Source: Streptomyces canus
Lineage (GTDB): Bacteria > Actinomycetota > Actinomycetes > Streptomycetales > Streptomycetaceae
Direction of reading: 5' to 3'
DNA length: 64,000 bases
Assembly: GCF_001514145.1 (NCBI RefSeq)
Contig: NZ_KQ948657.1
Span: forward strand, 528,298 to 592,297
Below, one piece after another: positions 43,393 to 51,078 of this stretch. The number at the start of each line of letters is the position of its first letter. The stretch's first letter is position 1. A program made the translations under genes and the position numbers. The notes under the pieces are model-generated. The model ran no database searches. It was not told the origin of the DNA and was given only the letters and a program-made list of their open reading frames with translations.

Positions 43393-43424
43393 AATGCGCC
43401 GGACCATATGCGGTCCGGCGCATT
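43393..43424. terminator. bidirectional terminator after the p-aminobenzoate operon
   Basis: Perfect 13-base stem AATGCGCCGGACC / GGTCCGGCGCATT with loop ATATGC, flanked by A-rich bases on the left and outside that by two GAATTC sites. It lies between two convergent genes. Confidence 0.85.
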
Positions 43425-43439
43425 CAAAGATGCCTGAAT

Positions 43440-43928
43440 TCAATTCTTCGGCGTCGGTTGATAACCCCCCGGCACCATGCGCGTGGCAATGGCGATCCGG
43501 TTGTACGCGTTGATGACGGTCGCCGCCCAGATCAGTGCCGCGATCTGCGTCTCGTCGAAGACCTCCGCGGCCTCGGCGTAGACCGCGTCCGGCACCTGAC
43601 CGTCGTGCACCAGGGTCACGGCCTCGGTCAACGCCAGTGCGGCGCGCTCGCGTCCGGTGAAGAAGGGGGTCTCCCGCCAGGCGTTCAGGGCGTAGATCCG
43701 CTGCTCGGTCTCGCCCGCCGCACGGGCGTCCTTGGTGTGCATGTCGAGGCAGAACGCACAGCCGTTGATCTGCGAGGCGCGGATCCGGATCAGTTCCAGG
43801 AGTTCCGGTTCGACCTTGGCGTCGTGGGCCGTGGAAACGGCGGCGGCGTGCAGGGAGCCCATCGCCGCCGACACGTCGGGGGTGCTTTTCTTCAGGGCCA
43901 CACGGGATATGGATGCACTGTTGTTCAT
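43440..43928 (-). CDS. carboxymuconolactone decarboxylase/AhpD family protein (CMD-1)
   Basis: 162 residues. The AhpD-like core has Arg-Ala-Ser-Gln-Ile-Asn-Gly-Cys57-Ala-Phe-Cys60-Leu-Asp-Met-His64, the redox CxxC with following His seen in alkylhydroperoxidase D-like proteins, and ends Met-Val-Pro-Gly-Gly-Tyr. Such proteins reduce peroxides or act as decarboxylases; the CxxC favours a peroxidase-type reaction. It is transcribed leftward toward the PABA operon terminator and is 59 bases downstream of the MocR gene's stop. Two close relatives lie on the other side of MocR. Confidence 0.88.
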   Translation of the reverse strand: MNNSASISRVALKKSTPDVSAAMGSLHAAAVSTAHDAKVEPELLELIRIRASQINGCAFCLDMHTKDARAAGETEQRIYALNAWRETPFFTGRERAALALTEAVTLVHDGQVPDAVYAEAAEVFDETQIAALIWAATVINAYNRIAIATRMVPGGYQPTPKN

Positions 43929-43987
43929 GGGGCGACTCTATCCACGCGACCGTATTCGGGAATGGGGAACAGCTGAAATGATCGGCG

Positions 43988-45376
43988 TTATTCGGGCAGC
44001 ACCGCGCACAGCGCCTCCAGCGCTGTCGACCAGGCGTGGTCAGGCGGTGTCCCGTAGCCCACGACGAGCGCGTCGCGCCGCTCGACGCCGGCCTCGGGGT
44101 GCTGGTAGCGGTGCAGCCCGTGGACCGCGAGGCCCTGCCAGGCCGCCGCCCGCAGCGCCGACTGCTCGGTGCCCGGCGGGAGCCGCAGCACCACGTGCAG
44201 GCCGGCCGCGATCCCCGTGGCGTGGACCCTCGGGGCGCGCCGCGCGAGCTCGGCGACCAGGGCGTCGCGGCGGCGCCGGTAGCGCAGTCGGGCGGCGCGC
44301 ACATGACGGTCGTAGGCACCGGAGACGAGGAACTCGGCGAGGGTCAGCTGGTCGAGGGAGCCGCAGGAGTCGATGCCGCCCTTGGCGGCCAGCACCTCCT
44401 CCATGAGGCCGGGCGGCAGCACCAGCCAGCCCAACCGGAGGCCGGGGGCGAGGGACTTGCTGGCCGTGCCCGCGTGGACGACGTGGTCGGGGTCCAGGCC
44501 CTGGAGGGCGCCGACGGGCTGGCGGTCGTAGCGGAACTCGCCGTCGTAGTCGTCCTCGACGACCAGGCCGCCGGTGCGGCGCGCCCACTCGACGACGGCC
44601 GCCCGCCGGTCGCGGTGCAGGGTGCCGCCCATCGGGAACTGGTGGGCGGGGGTGAGCAGCACCGCGTCCTGGTCGGTCAACTCCCCCGGGTCCGTGCCGC
44701 GTTCGTCGAACGGCAGGGGCACGGTCCGCAGACCGGCGGCCGCGAGCAGGTTCCAGTGCACGTCGAGGCCGTACGACTCCACGGCGACCGTGCGGGCGCC
44801 CCGGGCCCGCAGCACCGCGCCGAGGAGGCGCAGGCCGTGCGAGAACCCGGCGCAGACCAGGATGTGTTCGGGGTCGGCGCGTACCCCGCGGGCGCGGGAG
44901 AGGTAGCCGGCGAGGGCAGTGCGCAGTTCGATGCGGCCGCGCGGGTCGCCGTAGTCGAGTGCCTGGTAGGGGGCGGTGGCGAGGGCGCGACGGGCGGCCT
45001 TGAGCCACTGCGCGCGTGGGAAGGAGGCCAGGTCGGGGGTGCCCGGGACGAGGTTGTGGGTGGGGCGCCCGGGTGCGCGGGGCCGAGGTGGGGTGCCGGT
45101 CGGCGGGACGACCGTACGTTCTGCGACGCGGGTGGCCGAGCCCTGGCGGGCGGTGAGCCAGCCCTCGGCGACCAGGTCGGCGTAGGCGTCGGCGACGGTG
45201 TTGCGGGCGATGCCGAGGTCGGCGGCGAGGGCGCGGGAGGAGGGCAGTCGGGTGCCGGGCGCGAGGCGGCCGGTGCGGACGGCCTCGCGCAGGGCGTCGG
45301 TCAGGCCCCGCCGGACGCCTCCTCCGGTGGGTTCCAGGTGCAGGTCGACGCCGAAAGTGGCCCAGGGTTTCGCCAT
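43988..45376 (-). CDS. MocR/PdxR family transcriptional regulator (GntR-aminotransferase fusion)
   Basis: 462 residues. An N-terminal GntR-type winged helix (about 20-90) has Leu-Pro-Ser-Ser-Arg-Ala-Leu-Ala and Asn-Thr-Val-Ala-Asp-Ala-Tyr. A fold-type I aminotransferase-like domain (about 110-460) has the PLP lysine in Gly-Thr-Ala-Ser-Lys-Ser-Leu-Ala-Pro. MocR proteins sense PLP or amino-compound adducts and regulate neighbouring genes. It is divergent from the CMD-CMD-PEP mutase operon with only 46 bases between starts. It probably controls that operon and perhaps CMD-1 downstream. Confidence 0.92.
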   Translation of the reverse strand: MAKPWATFGVDLHLEPTGGGVRRGLTDALREAVRTGRLAPGTRLPSSRALAADLGIARNTVADAYADLVAEGWLTARQGSATRVAERTVVPPTGTPPRPRAPGRPTHNLVPGTPDLASFPRAQWLKAARRALATAPYQALDYGDPRGRIELRTALAGYLSRARGVRADPEHILVCAGFSHGLRLLGAVLRARGARTVAVESYGLDVHWNLLAAAGLRTVPLPFDERGTDPGELTDQDAVLLTPAHQFPMGGTLHRDRRAAVVEWARRTGGLVVEDDYDGEFRYDRQPVGALQGLDPDHVVHAGTASKSLAPGLRLGWLVLPPGLMEEVLAAKGGIDSCGSLDQLTLAEFLVSGAYDRHVRAARLRYRRRRDALVAELARRAPRVHATGIAAGLHVVLRLPPGTEQSALRAAAWQGLAVHGLHRYQHPEAGVERRDALVVGYGTPPDHAWSTALEALCAVLPE

Positions 45377-45384
45377 GGAAGTGG

Positions 45385-45416
45385 ACCATACTCCTGGGCT
45401 GCCTGGCTCCTAGGGT
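45385..45416. promoter_or_regulatory. divergent leaderless promoter pair between MocR and CMD-2
   Basis: The complement of ACCATA (45385-45390) is a leftward -10, TATGGT, eight bases before the MocR ATG. TAGGGT (45411-45416) is a rightward -10, six bases before the CMD-2 ATG at 45423. Three CCTGG/CCTAGG-like boxes lie between them and could be the regulator's sites. Neither gene has a Shine-Dalgarno sequence. Confidence 0.45.
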
Positions 45417-45422
45417 CGAGGC

Positions 45423-45920
45423 ATGACCACAGAGGAAACCGTCCCGTACGCCCCCGAGCACGCCCCCCGTCTGTCCTGGGCCCAGCACGCCCCCGAGGTC
45501 TACAAGGCGATGCTCCGCCTCGACACGGCCGCCCGGCGCGGCCTGGACCCCCGGCTGCTGGAGCTGGTGAAGATCCGCGCCTCGCAGCTCAACCACTGCG
45601 CGTTCTGCCTCGACATGCACTCCAAGGACGCCCTCGCAGCCGGTGAGAGCGTCGAGCGGATCATCCAGCTCGGCGCGTGGGAGGAGTCACGGCACTTCTA
45701 CACGGAGAAGGAGGCCGCGGCCCTCGAACTGACCGACGCGGTCACGGTCCTCACCGACGGCTTCGTGCCGGACGAGGTGTACGACCACGCGGCCAAGCAC
45801 TTCGAGGAGGCCGAGCTGGCCCAGCTGATCGCCGCGATCACGGTGATCAACGCGTGGAACCGGTTCGGCGTGTCCTGCCGTATGGTCGCGGGCCACTACG
45901 AGGCGGGGCAGCACCAGTGA
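45423..45920 (+). CDS. carboxymuconolactone decarboxylase/AhpD family protein (CMD-2)
   Basis: 165 residues, probably leaderless. CxxC at Cys59 and Cys62 in Asn-His-Cys-Ala-Phe-Cys-Leu-Asp-Met-His, with the same downstream layout as CMD-1 (Leu-Thr-Asp-Ala-Val-Thr-Val-Leu, then Ile-Asn-Ala-Trp-Asn-Arg). The stop overlaps the start of CMD-3 (GTGA), so the two are coupled and could form a hetero-oligomer. Role as for CMD-1: probably thiol-based peroxide or related chemistry. Confidence 0.9.
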   Translation: MTTEETVPYAPEHAPRLSWAQHAPEVYKAMLRLDTAARRGLDPRLLELVKIRASQLNHCAFCLDMHSKDALAAGESVERIIQLGAWEESRHFYTEKEAAALELTDAVTVLTDGFVPDEVYDHAAKHFEEAELAQLIAAITVINAWNRFGVSCRMVAGHYEAGQHQ

Positions 45921-46360
45921 GCCGTACGGAGGTCCTCGACCGCGAGGTCGGCCGGGCTCTGTCCGCGCTCAGCGCCGCCGCGAAACGAGGGCTCGGCGAC
46001 CCCGCCCTCGCCGAACTCGTCGTCATCCGGGCCTCGCAGCTCAACCACTGCGCCTTCTGCCTGGACATGCATCTCGGGATCGCCCGCGAGCACGGGGTGA
46101 GCGAGAAGCAGCTCGACCTGCTGGCCGCCTGGGAGGAGGCGGAGGGCGTCTTCGACGAGCGGGAGCGGGCCGCGCTCGCGCTGACGGAGGCGGTGACCGT
46201 CCTGACGGAAGGGTTCGTGCCGGACGACGTGTGGGCCACCGCCGCCGAGCAGTTCGACGACGGGCAACTCGCCCATCTCATCGGTCTGGTCGTCGCCATC
46301 AACAACTGGAACCGGGTGATGGTCGGTCGCCGGATCCCGCCCGGAGGTTACCGGCCGTGA
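45917..46360 (+). CDS. carboxymuconolactone decarboxylase/AhpD family protein (CMD-3)
   Basis: 147 residues from a GTG overlapping the CMD-2 stop. CxxC at Cys45 and Cys48 in the same Asn-His-Cys-Ala-Phe-Cys-Leu-Asp-Met-His setting. It is shorter at the N-terminus than CMD-2 but collinear afterwards, ending Pro-Pro-Gly-Gly-Tyr-Arg-Pro like CMD-1. Its stop overlaps the next start (GTGA). The arrangement points to duplication of one ancestral gene within this locus. Confidence 0.9.
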   Translation: MSRTEVLDREVGRALSALSAAAKRGLGDPALAELVVIRASQLNHCAFCLDMHLGIAREHGVSEKQLDLLAAWEEAEGVFDERERAALALTEAVTVLTEGFVPDDVWATAAEQFDDGQLAHLIGLVVAINNWNRVMVGRRIPPGGYRP

Positions 46361-47082
46361 GGAAGGTGGAGGTCTTCCGCGCCCTGCACCGCAGTCGCCT
46401 CCCGGGCGATCCGCTGGTGCTGCCGGGCCCCTGGGACGCCCTCAGCGCCCGGGTGTGCGAGGAGGCCGGGTTCCCGGCGCTCGCCACGCCCAGCGCGGGG
46501 ATCGCGGCCGCGCTCGGACACCAGGACGGGTCCACGCCGGCCGACGAGATGTTCGCCGCGGTGGCGCGCATCTCCGGAGCCGTGCGCATCCCCGTGTCGG
46601 CGGACGTCGAGGGCGGGTACGGGCTGACGCCGAAGGAGCTGGTGGAGCGGCTGCTGGAGGCGGGTGCCGTGGGCTGCAACCTCGAGGACTCCCGCCAGGG
46701 TGTCCTCAAGGACCCGCGCGAGCACGCCGAGTGGCTCGCCGAGGTGCGGTACGCGGCCGGTGACCAGCTGTTCGTCAACGCCCGCGTGGACACGTTCTCG
46801 TACGGCGACGGCGATCCCGAACGGGCCATCGAGCGGGCCGCGTTGTACGTCGCCGCGGGCGCCGACTGCGTCTACCCGATCGGCGCCCCGGTGGGCGTGC
46901 TCCCCCTGCTGCGGTCCGGTATCCAGGGGCCGGTCAACATGTTCGGCCGCCTGGACGGCGAGGGCCCCTCGCCCACCGAACTCGGTGAACTCGGGGCCAC
47001 TCGCGTCACGTTCGGACCGGGCCTTCAGCGCTGGGCTGCCCTGGCGCTTCAGGGGAAGGCAACCGAACTGCGGAAACAGTGA
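46357..47082 (+). CDS. isocitrate lyase/PEP mutase superfamily protein
   Basis: 241 residues from a GTG overlapping the CMD-3 stop. The TIM-barrel family signature is visible: Gly-Pro-Trp-Asp-Ala-Leu-Ser-Ala-Arg near the start, Val-Ser-Ala-Asp-Val-Glu-Gly-Gly-Tyr-Gly for metal binding, Asn-Leu-Glu-Asp-Ser, and Asn-Ala-Arg-Val-Asp. The Lys-Lys-Cys-Gly-His loop of true isocitrate and methylisocitrate lyases is absent. It resembles oxaloacetate hydrolase or 2-phosphonomethylmalate-like side branches; a C-C lyase on a 2-hydroxy acid is plausible. Last gene of the MocR-linked operon. Confidence 0.88.
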   Translation: MRKVEVFRALHRSRLPGDPLVLPGPWDALSARVCEEAGFPALATPSAGIAAALGHQDGSTPADEMFAAVARISGAVRIPVSADVEGGYGLTPKELVERLLEAGAVGCNLEDSRQGVLKDPREHAEWLAEVRYAAGDQLFVNARVDTFSYGDGDPERAIERAALYVAAGADCVYPIGAPVGVLPLLRSGIQGPVNMFGRLDGEGPSPTELGELGATRVTFGPGLQRWAALALQGKATELRKQ

Positions 47083-48030
47083 TCAGGACAGCCACGCCCT
47101 CCACGTGGACTCGTGGCCGTCCACCCACTTCTTCCCCGCCTCCTCCGGTGTCAGCTTCTGGTCGGCGATCATCAGGGAGACCTGGTTCTGGTCCTCGGTC
47201 GTCCACTTGAACTTCTTGAGGAAGGCCGCCGCCTTGCCGCCGGACTTGGCGAAGTCCGTGTTGAGGTACTTCTGGAGCGGGGTGTGCGGATAGGCGCAGG
47301 CGACCTTCGCCGGGTCCGCGTCGCAGCCCTCCTTGTAGGCGGGCAGCTTCACCTCGGTCATGGGGACCTTCTCGAACAGCCACTGGGGGGCGTACCAGTA
47401 GGTCAGGAAGGGCTTCTTCTCCTTGGCGAACTGCCTCATCTGGGTGATCTGCGCGGCCTCCGAACCGGCGAACACCACCTGGTAGTCCAGGTCCAGGTTC
47501 TTCACCAGCGCCTTGTCGTTGGTGACATAGGACGGGGAGCCGTCCATCAGCTGGCCCTTGCCGCCGCTCTCCGCGGTGCGCAGCTGCGAGGCGTACTTGT
47601 TGAGGTTCTTCCAGTTCGTGACGTCCGGGTGCTGTTTGGCGAAGTACGTCGGGACGTACCAGCCGATGTGCCCGGTCACACCGAGTCCACCGCCCGCCGT
47701 GATCGTCTTCTTGTCCTTGACGTACCGCTGTTCCTGCTCGGGGTGGCCCCAGTCCTCCAGGATGGCGTCGACCCGGCCCTGGCTGAGCGCGTCCCAGGCG
47801 GGGACCTCGTCGACCTGGACGGTGTCGACGCGGTATCCGAGCTTGTGCTCGAGGAGGTACTGGGCCACGGCCACGTTGGCCTGCGCGCCGACCCACGACT
47901 GGACGGACAGGGTCACCGACTTGGCGCCCTGCGCGTTGGCGAAGGGCGAGGCCTGCTTGGTCATGTCGGCGGCGCCGCAGCCGGTGAGCAGCAGCAGGGC
48001 ACCGCCCGCCGCGATCGCACGTACTCGCAT
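47083..48030 (-). CDS. glycine betaine/choline ABC transporter substrate-binding lipoprotein
   Basis: 315 residues with a lipoprotein signal and lipobox Leu-Leu-Thr-Gly-Cys18. The mature protein has the OpuAC fold, with Val-Gly-Ala-Gln-Ala-Asn-Val-Ala early and several Trp and Tyr residues (Ile-Gly-Trp-Tyr, Tyr-Trp-Tyr-Ala-Pro) of the type that cage quaternary ammonium ligands. One base separates it from the permease gene. Last gene of the betaine operon; its stop touches that of the convergent PEP mutase-like gene. Confidence 0.9.
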   Translation of the reverse strand: MRVRAIAAGGALLLLTGCGAADMTKQASPFANAQGAKSVTLSVQSWVGAQANVAVAQYLLEHKLGYRVDTVQVDEVPAWDALSQGRVDAILEDWGHPEQEQRYVKDKKTITAGGGLGVTGHIGWYVPTYFAKQHPDVTNWKNLNKYASQLRTAESGGKGQLMDGSPSYVTNDKALVKNLDLDYQVVFAGSEAAQITQMRQFAKEKKPFLTYWYAPQWLFEKVPMTEVKLPAYKEGCDADPAKVACAYPHTPLQKYLNTDFAKSGGKAAAFLKKFKWTTEDQNQVSLMIADQKLTPEEAGKKWVDGHESTWRAWLS

Positions 48031-48031
48031 G

Positions 48032-49969
48032 TCAGGCTCCCTTCCCCGTACGGCGTTCGGTCGGCTGGGTGACCCGGTCGAGCATCAGGCCGAGGCACAC
48101 GATGGCGGCGCCCGCGACCAGGCCGGTCGCCAGGTCGCCCTGGGCCAGGCCGAAGACGGTGTCGTAGCCGAGCGCGCCACCGCCGACCAGGCCGCCGATG
48201 ACGACGACGGCGAGCACGAGCACCACTCCCTGGTTGACGGCGAGCAGCAACGCGGACCGGGCGAGCGGGAGTTGGACCTGCCGCAGCTGCTGCCAGCTGG
48301 TCGCGCCGAGCGACTTCGAGGACTCCATCGCGGCCGGGTCGACCTGGCGCAGGCCCTGTGTGGTGATGCGGACGACGGCGGGCAGCGCGTAGACGACGGC
48401 CGCCGCCGCGGCGGGCGCGCGGCCCACGCCGAACAGCGCGACGACCGGGATCAAGTACACGAACTGCGGCATGGTCTGGAAGACGTCCAGGACGGGCCGG
48501 AGCAGCCGCTCGACACGGTCGCTGCGGGCCGCCGCGACGGCCGTCGCGAAGCCGAGGACGAGGGTGACGGCGACGGCCGCGAGGACCTGCGACAAGGTGT
48601 CCAGCGCCGATGTCCACACACCGAGGACGCCGATCGCGGCCATGGCGAGGACCGCGGTGAGCGCGGTGCGCCAGGTGCCGATCAGCCAGGCCAGGGTGGC
48701 GACGATGAGCAGCACGGACCACCAGGGCAGCCCCTGGAGCCCGTCGCGGACCGGGTCGAGGACCCAGGTGGTGAAATGGCCGGCCCAGTCGGCGGTGCCG
48801 CCGACGACGGGGACACCGGAGTAGAGGTGGCCCGTCATCCAGTCGACGGCCCGGTTGACGGGCTCGGCGATGTTCAGGGTCCAGCTGTCCGGCCAGTCGA
48901 GACGGCCCAGCAGACGCCCGGCCACCGCCACGACGACGGCTCCGGCGAGGGCGTACGCCCAACCCGCGCGCCCTCGTGGTTCGGTGCCGTCGCCCGCCGC
49001 GCCCGTCACCCGGTCGAGGACGACGGCGAGCAGCACGATCGGGATGCCGGCCGCGAGCGCCGCGCCCACGTCGACCGAGGCCAGCGCCTGGTAGACGCGG
49101 TCACCGAGGCCGGCGGCGCCGATCACGGAGGCGATGACGGCCATCGACAGCGCCATCATGATCGTCTGGTTGAGGCCGAGGAGGAGTTCCTTGCGGGCCA
49201 GCGGGATACGCGCGGTCAGCAGCCGCTGGCGGGCGGTGGTGCCGAGCGACTCGACCGCCTCCAGGACCTCCTTGTCCGCGCCCTGCAGGCCGAGCGCGGT
49301 GAGGCGGGCCATGGGCGGGGCGGCGTAGACGACGGTCGCGAGGACGGCGGCGGGCACGCCCATGCCGAAGACCAGGACCACCGGGAGGAGGTAGGCGTAG
49401 GCGGGCATCACCTGCATGGTGTCCAGGACCGGACGCAGGATCTTGTCCATACGGCGGGACAGCCCGGCGGCGAGACCCAGCAGGACACCGACGACGACCG
49501 AGGCGAGGACGGCGACGACCATCAGGGCCAGGGTCTGCATGGTGGGGACCCACATGCCGAGCAGACCGCAGGCGAGGAACGCCGCCGTCGTGCCCACGGC
49601 GAGCCTGACGCCGGCGACCCGCCAGGCCACGAGCGCACCGAACGCGGTGACGCCGGCCCAGCCCGCGCCGAGCAGGACGAGATACACGGCGCGTACGGAG
49701 ATCACGACGGCGTTGCTGACGTAGCCGAAGAAGTAGAGGAACAGCGGGTGGCTGTCGCGGTTGTCGATGATCCAGTCGCTCGCCTTGGAGAGCGGGCTCG
49801 TGAGGTCGACGGTGAGGGCGCTCGGCCAGCTGCCGCTGGCCCAGCGGGCGTTGGCGAGTGGCACGAGGACCGCGGCGGCGAGGGCGATGAGCAGGAGCTT
49901 GTGGACGGCCCGGTGCCTGAGCAGACCGCTGGGCAGGGCGCGGGGTGTGGACGCGGTGACGGTTGCCAT
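48032..49969 (-). CDS. glycine betaine ABC transporter permease with two fused membrane domains
   Basis: 645 residues from the ATG at 49969. It contains two successive binding-protein-dependent permease domains, each with the conserved Pro-x-x-x-x-Met-Pro-x-Phe/Ala-Tyr-Leu and a later Gly-Leu/Gln cytoplasmic loop (Glu-Ala-Val-Glu-Ser-Leu-Gly and Glu-Ser-Ser-Lys-Ser-Leu-Gly). About twelve membrane helices in total. Usual OpuAB/ProW permeases are about 300 residues and act as dimers, so here both halves are on one chain. The start overlaps the stop of the ATPase gene. Confidence 0.9.
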   Translation of the reverse strand: MATVTASTPRALPSGLLRHRAVHKLLLIALAAAVLVPLANARWASGSWPSALTVDLTSPLSKASDWIIDNRDSHPLFLYFFGYVSNAVVISVRAVYLVLLGAGWAGVTAFGALVAWRVAGVRLAVGTTAAFLACGLLGMWVPTMQTLALMVVAVLASVVVGVLLGLAAGLSRRMDKILRPVLDTMQVMPAYAYLLPVVLVFGMGVPAAVLATVVYAAPPMARLTALGLQGADKEVLEAVESLGTTARQRLLTARIPLARKELLLGLNQTIMMALSMAVIASVIGAAGLGDRVYQALASVDVGAALAAGIPIVLLAVVLDRVTGAAGDGTEPRGRAGWAYALAGAVVVAVAGRLLGRLDWPDSWTLNIAEPVNRAVDWMTGHLYSGVPVVGGTADWAGHFTTWVLDPVRDGLQGLPWWSVLLIVATLAWLIGTWRTALTAVLAMAAIGVLGVWTSALDTLSQVLAAVAVTLVLGFATAVAAARSDRVERLLRPVLDVFQTMPQFVYLIPVVALFGVGRAPAAAAAVVYALPAVVRITTQGLRQVDPAAMESSKSLGATSWQQLRQVQLPLARSALLLAVNQGVVLVLAVVVIGGLVGGGALGYDTVFGLAQGDLATGLVAGAAIVCLGLMLDRVTQPTERRTGKGA

Positions 49970-51078
49970 CAGACGGCCTCCTTGCGGAGCTCCGTTCCGG
50001 CGGCGCCCTTGCCGAGCTCCGTTCCGGCGACGACGCCGAGGAGGCGTTCGTGGTCGACGACGCCGAGGCACCGTCCGTTCTCCACGACGCACGCCGGCCT
50101 GCCGCTGCCGGCCACGACCTTGATCGCGTCGGCGACGACGGAGTCCGGGGCCAGTGCGCCCGGGTGGGTCGGACCCGCGCAGTCGCCCGGCTTCATGGCC
50201 CTGCGGACCGTCATCACCTGTTCGCGCGGCACGTCCCGGACGAACTCGCGGACATAGCCGTCGGCCGGGGAGCCGACGATCTCCTCCGGGGTGCCTAGCT
50301 GGACGACCTTGCCGTCACGCATCAGGGCGATCCGGTCGCCGAGTTTGAGGGCCTCGCTCAGGTCGTGGGTGATGAAGACCATCGTGCGGCCCTCCTCGCG
50401 GTGCAGGCGGACGACCTCCTCCTGCATGTCCCGCCGGATCAGCGGGTCGAGCGCGCTGAACGGCTCGTCGAAGAGGAGGACCTGCGGGTCCACCGCCAGC
50501 GCCCGGGCCAGGCCGACGCGTTGCTGCTGGCCGCCGGACAGCTGGGCGGGCCTGCGCTGTTCCATGCCCTCCAGGCCGACCTTGGCGACGACCTCGGCGG
50601 CCCGTGCCCGGCGTTCGGCCTTGCCCATGCCCTGGATCTCCAGGCCGTACGCCACGTTGTCGAGGACCGTGCGGTGCGGGAGGAGGCCGAAGTGCTGGAA
50701 GACCATCGCGGCGCGGTGGCGGCGCAGTTCGCGCAGCCGGGACTTGTCCATCGCGCGGACGTCCTCGCCGTCGATGCGGATCGTGCCGGCGGTCGGCTCG
50801 ATGAGCCGGGTCAGACAGCGCACCAGCGTGGACTTGCCGGAGCCGGACAGGCCCATGACGACGAAGACCTCGCCCTTGCGGACATCGAAGCTCACGTCGC
50901 GGACGGCCGCCGTGCAGCCCGTCTGCGCGCGCAGGTCGGCGGGGTCGAGGGCGGACAGTTCGGCGTCCTCGGGAACGCGGTCCGCCTTGGGGCCGAACAC
51001 CTTCCACAGGCCGTCGACGGAGAACACCGCCTGGTCCGTCGTCGGCGGCTTCTCCATGGTCGCGGTCGTACTCATCAC
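49969..51078 (-). CDS. glycine betaine ABC transporter ATP-binding protein (ProV/OpuAA type)
   Basis: 369 residues. Walker A Gly-Leu-Ser-Gly-Ser-Gly-Lys-Ser-Thr, signature Leu-Ser-Gly-Gly-Gln-Gln-Gln-Arg and Walker B Leu-Leu-Phe-Asp-Glu-Pro are all present. Residues after about 285 form one CBS-like segment, as in osmoregulated OpuA ATPases, then a short duplicated Ala-Gly-Thr-Glu-Leu tail. It drives uptake of betaine or choline. The start overlaps the stop of the oxidoreductase gene, so uptake and oxidation are translated together. Confidence 0.92.
   Translation of the reverse strand: MMSTTATMEKPPTTDQAVFSVDGLWKVFGPKADRVPEDAELSALDPADLRAQTGCTAAVRDVSFDVRKGEVFVVMGLSGSGKSTLVRCLTRLIEPTAGTIRIDGEDVRAMDKSRLRELRRHRAAMVFQHFGLLPHRTVLDNVAYGLEIQGMGKAERRARAAEVVAKVGLEGMEQRRPAQLSGGQQQRVGLARALAVDPQVLLFDEPFSALDPLIRRDMQEEVVRLHREEGRTMVFITHDLSEALKLGDRIALMRDGKVVQLGTPEEIVGSPADGYVREFVRDVPREQVMTVRRAMKPGDCAGPTHPGALAPDSVVADAIKVVAGSGRPACVVENGRCLGVVDHERLLGVVAGTELGKGAAGTELRKEAV

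Noticed and set aside
43440..43928. CMD-1 as the last gene of the PABA operon
   Set aside because: It is on the opposite strand and separated by a strong bidirectional terminator.
47558..50257. Rightward open frame of about 900 codons
   Set aside because: Antisense to the permease and binding-protein genes, full of Asp/His/Arg/Glu repeats typical of a shadow frame.
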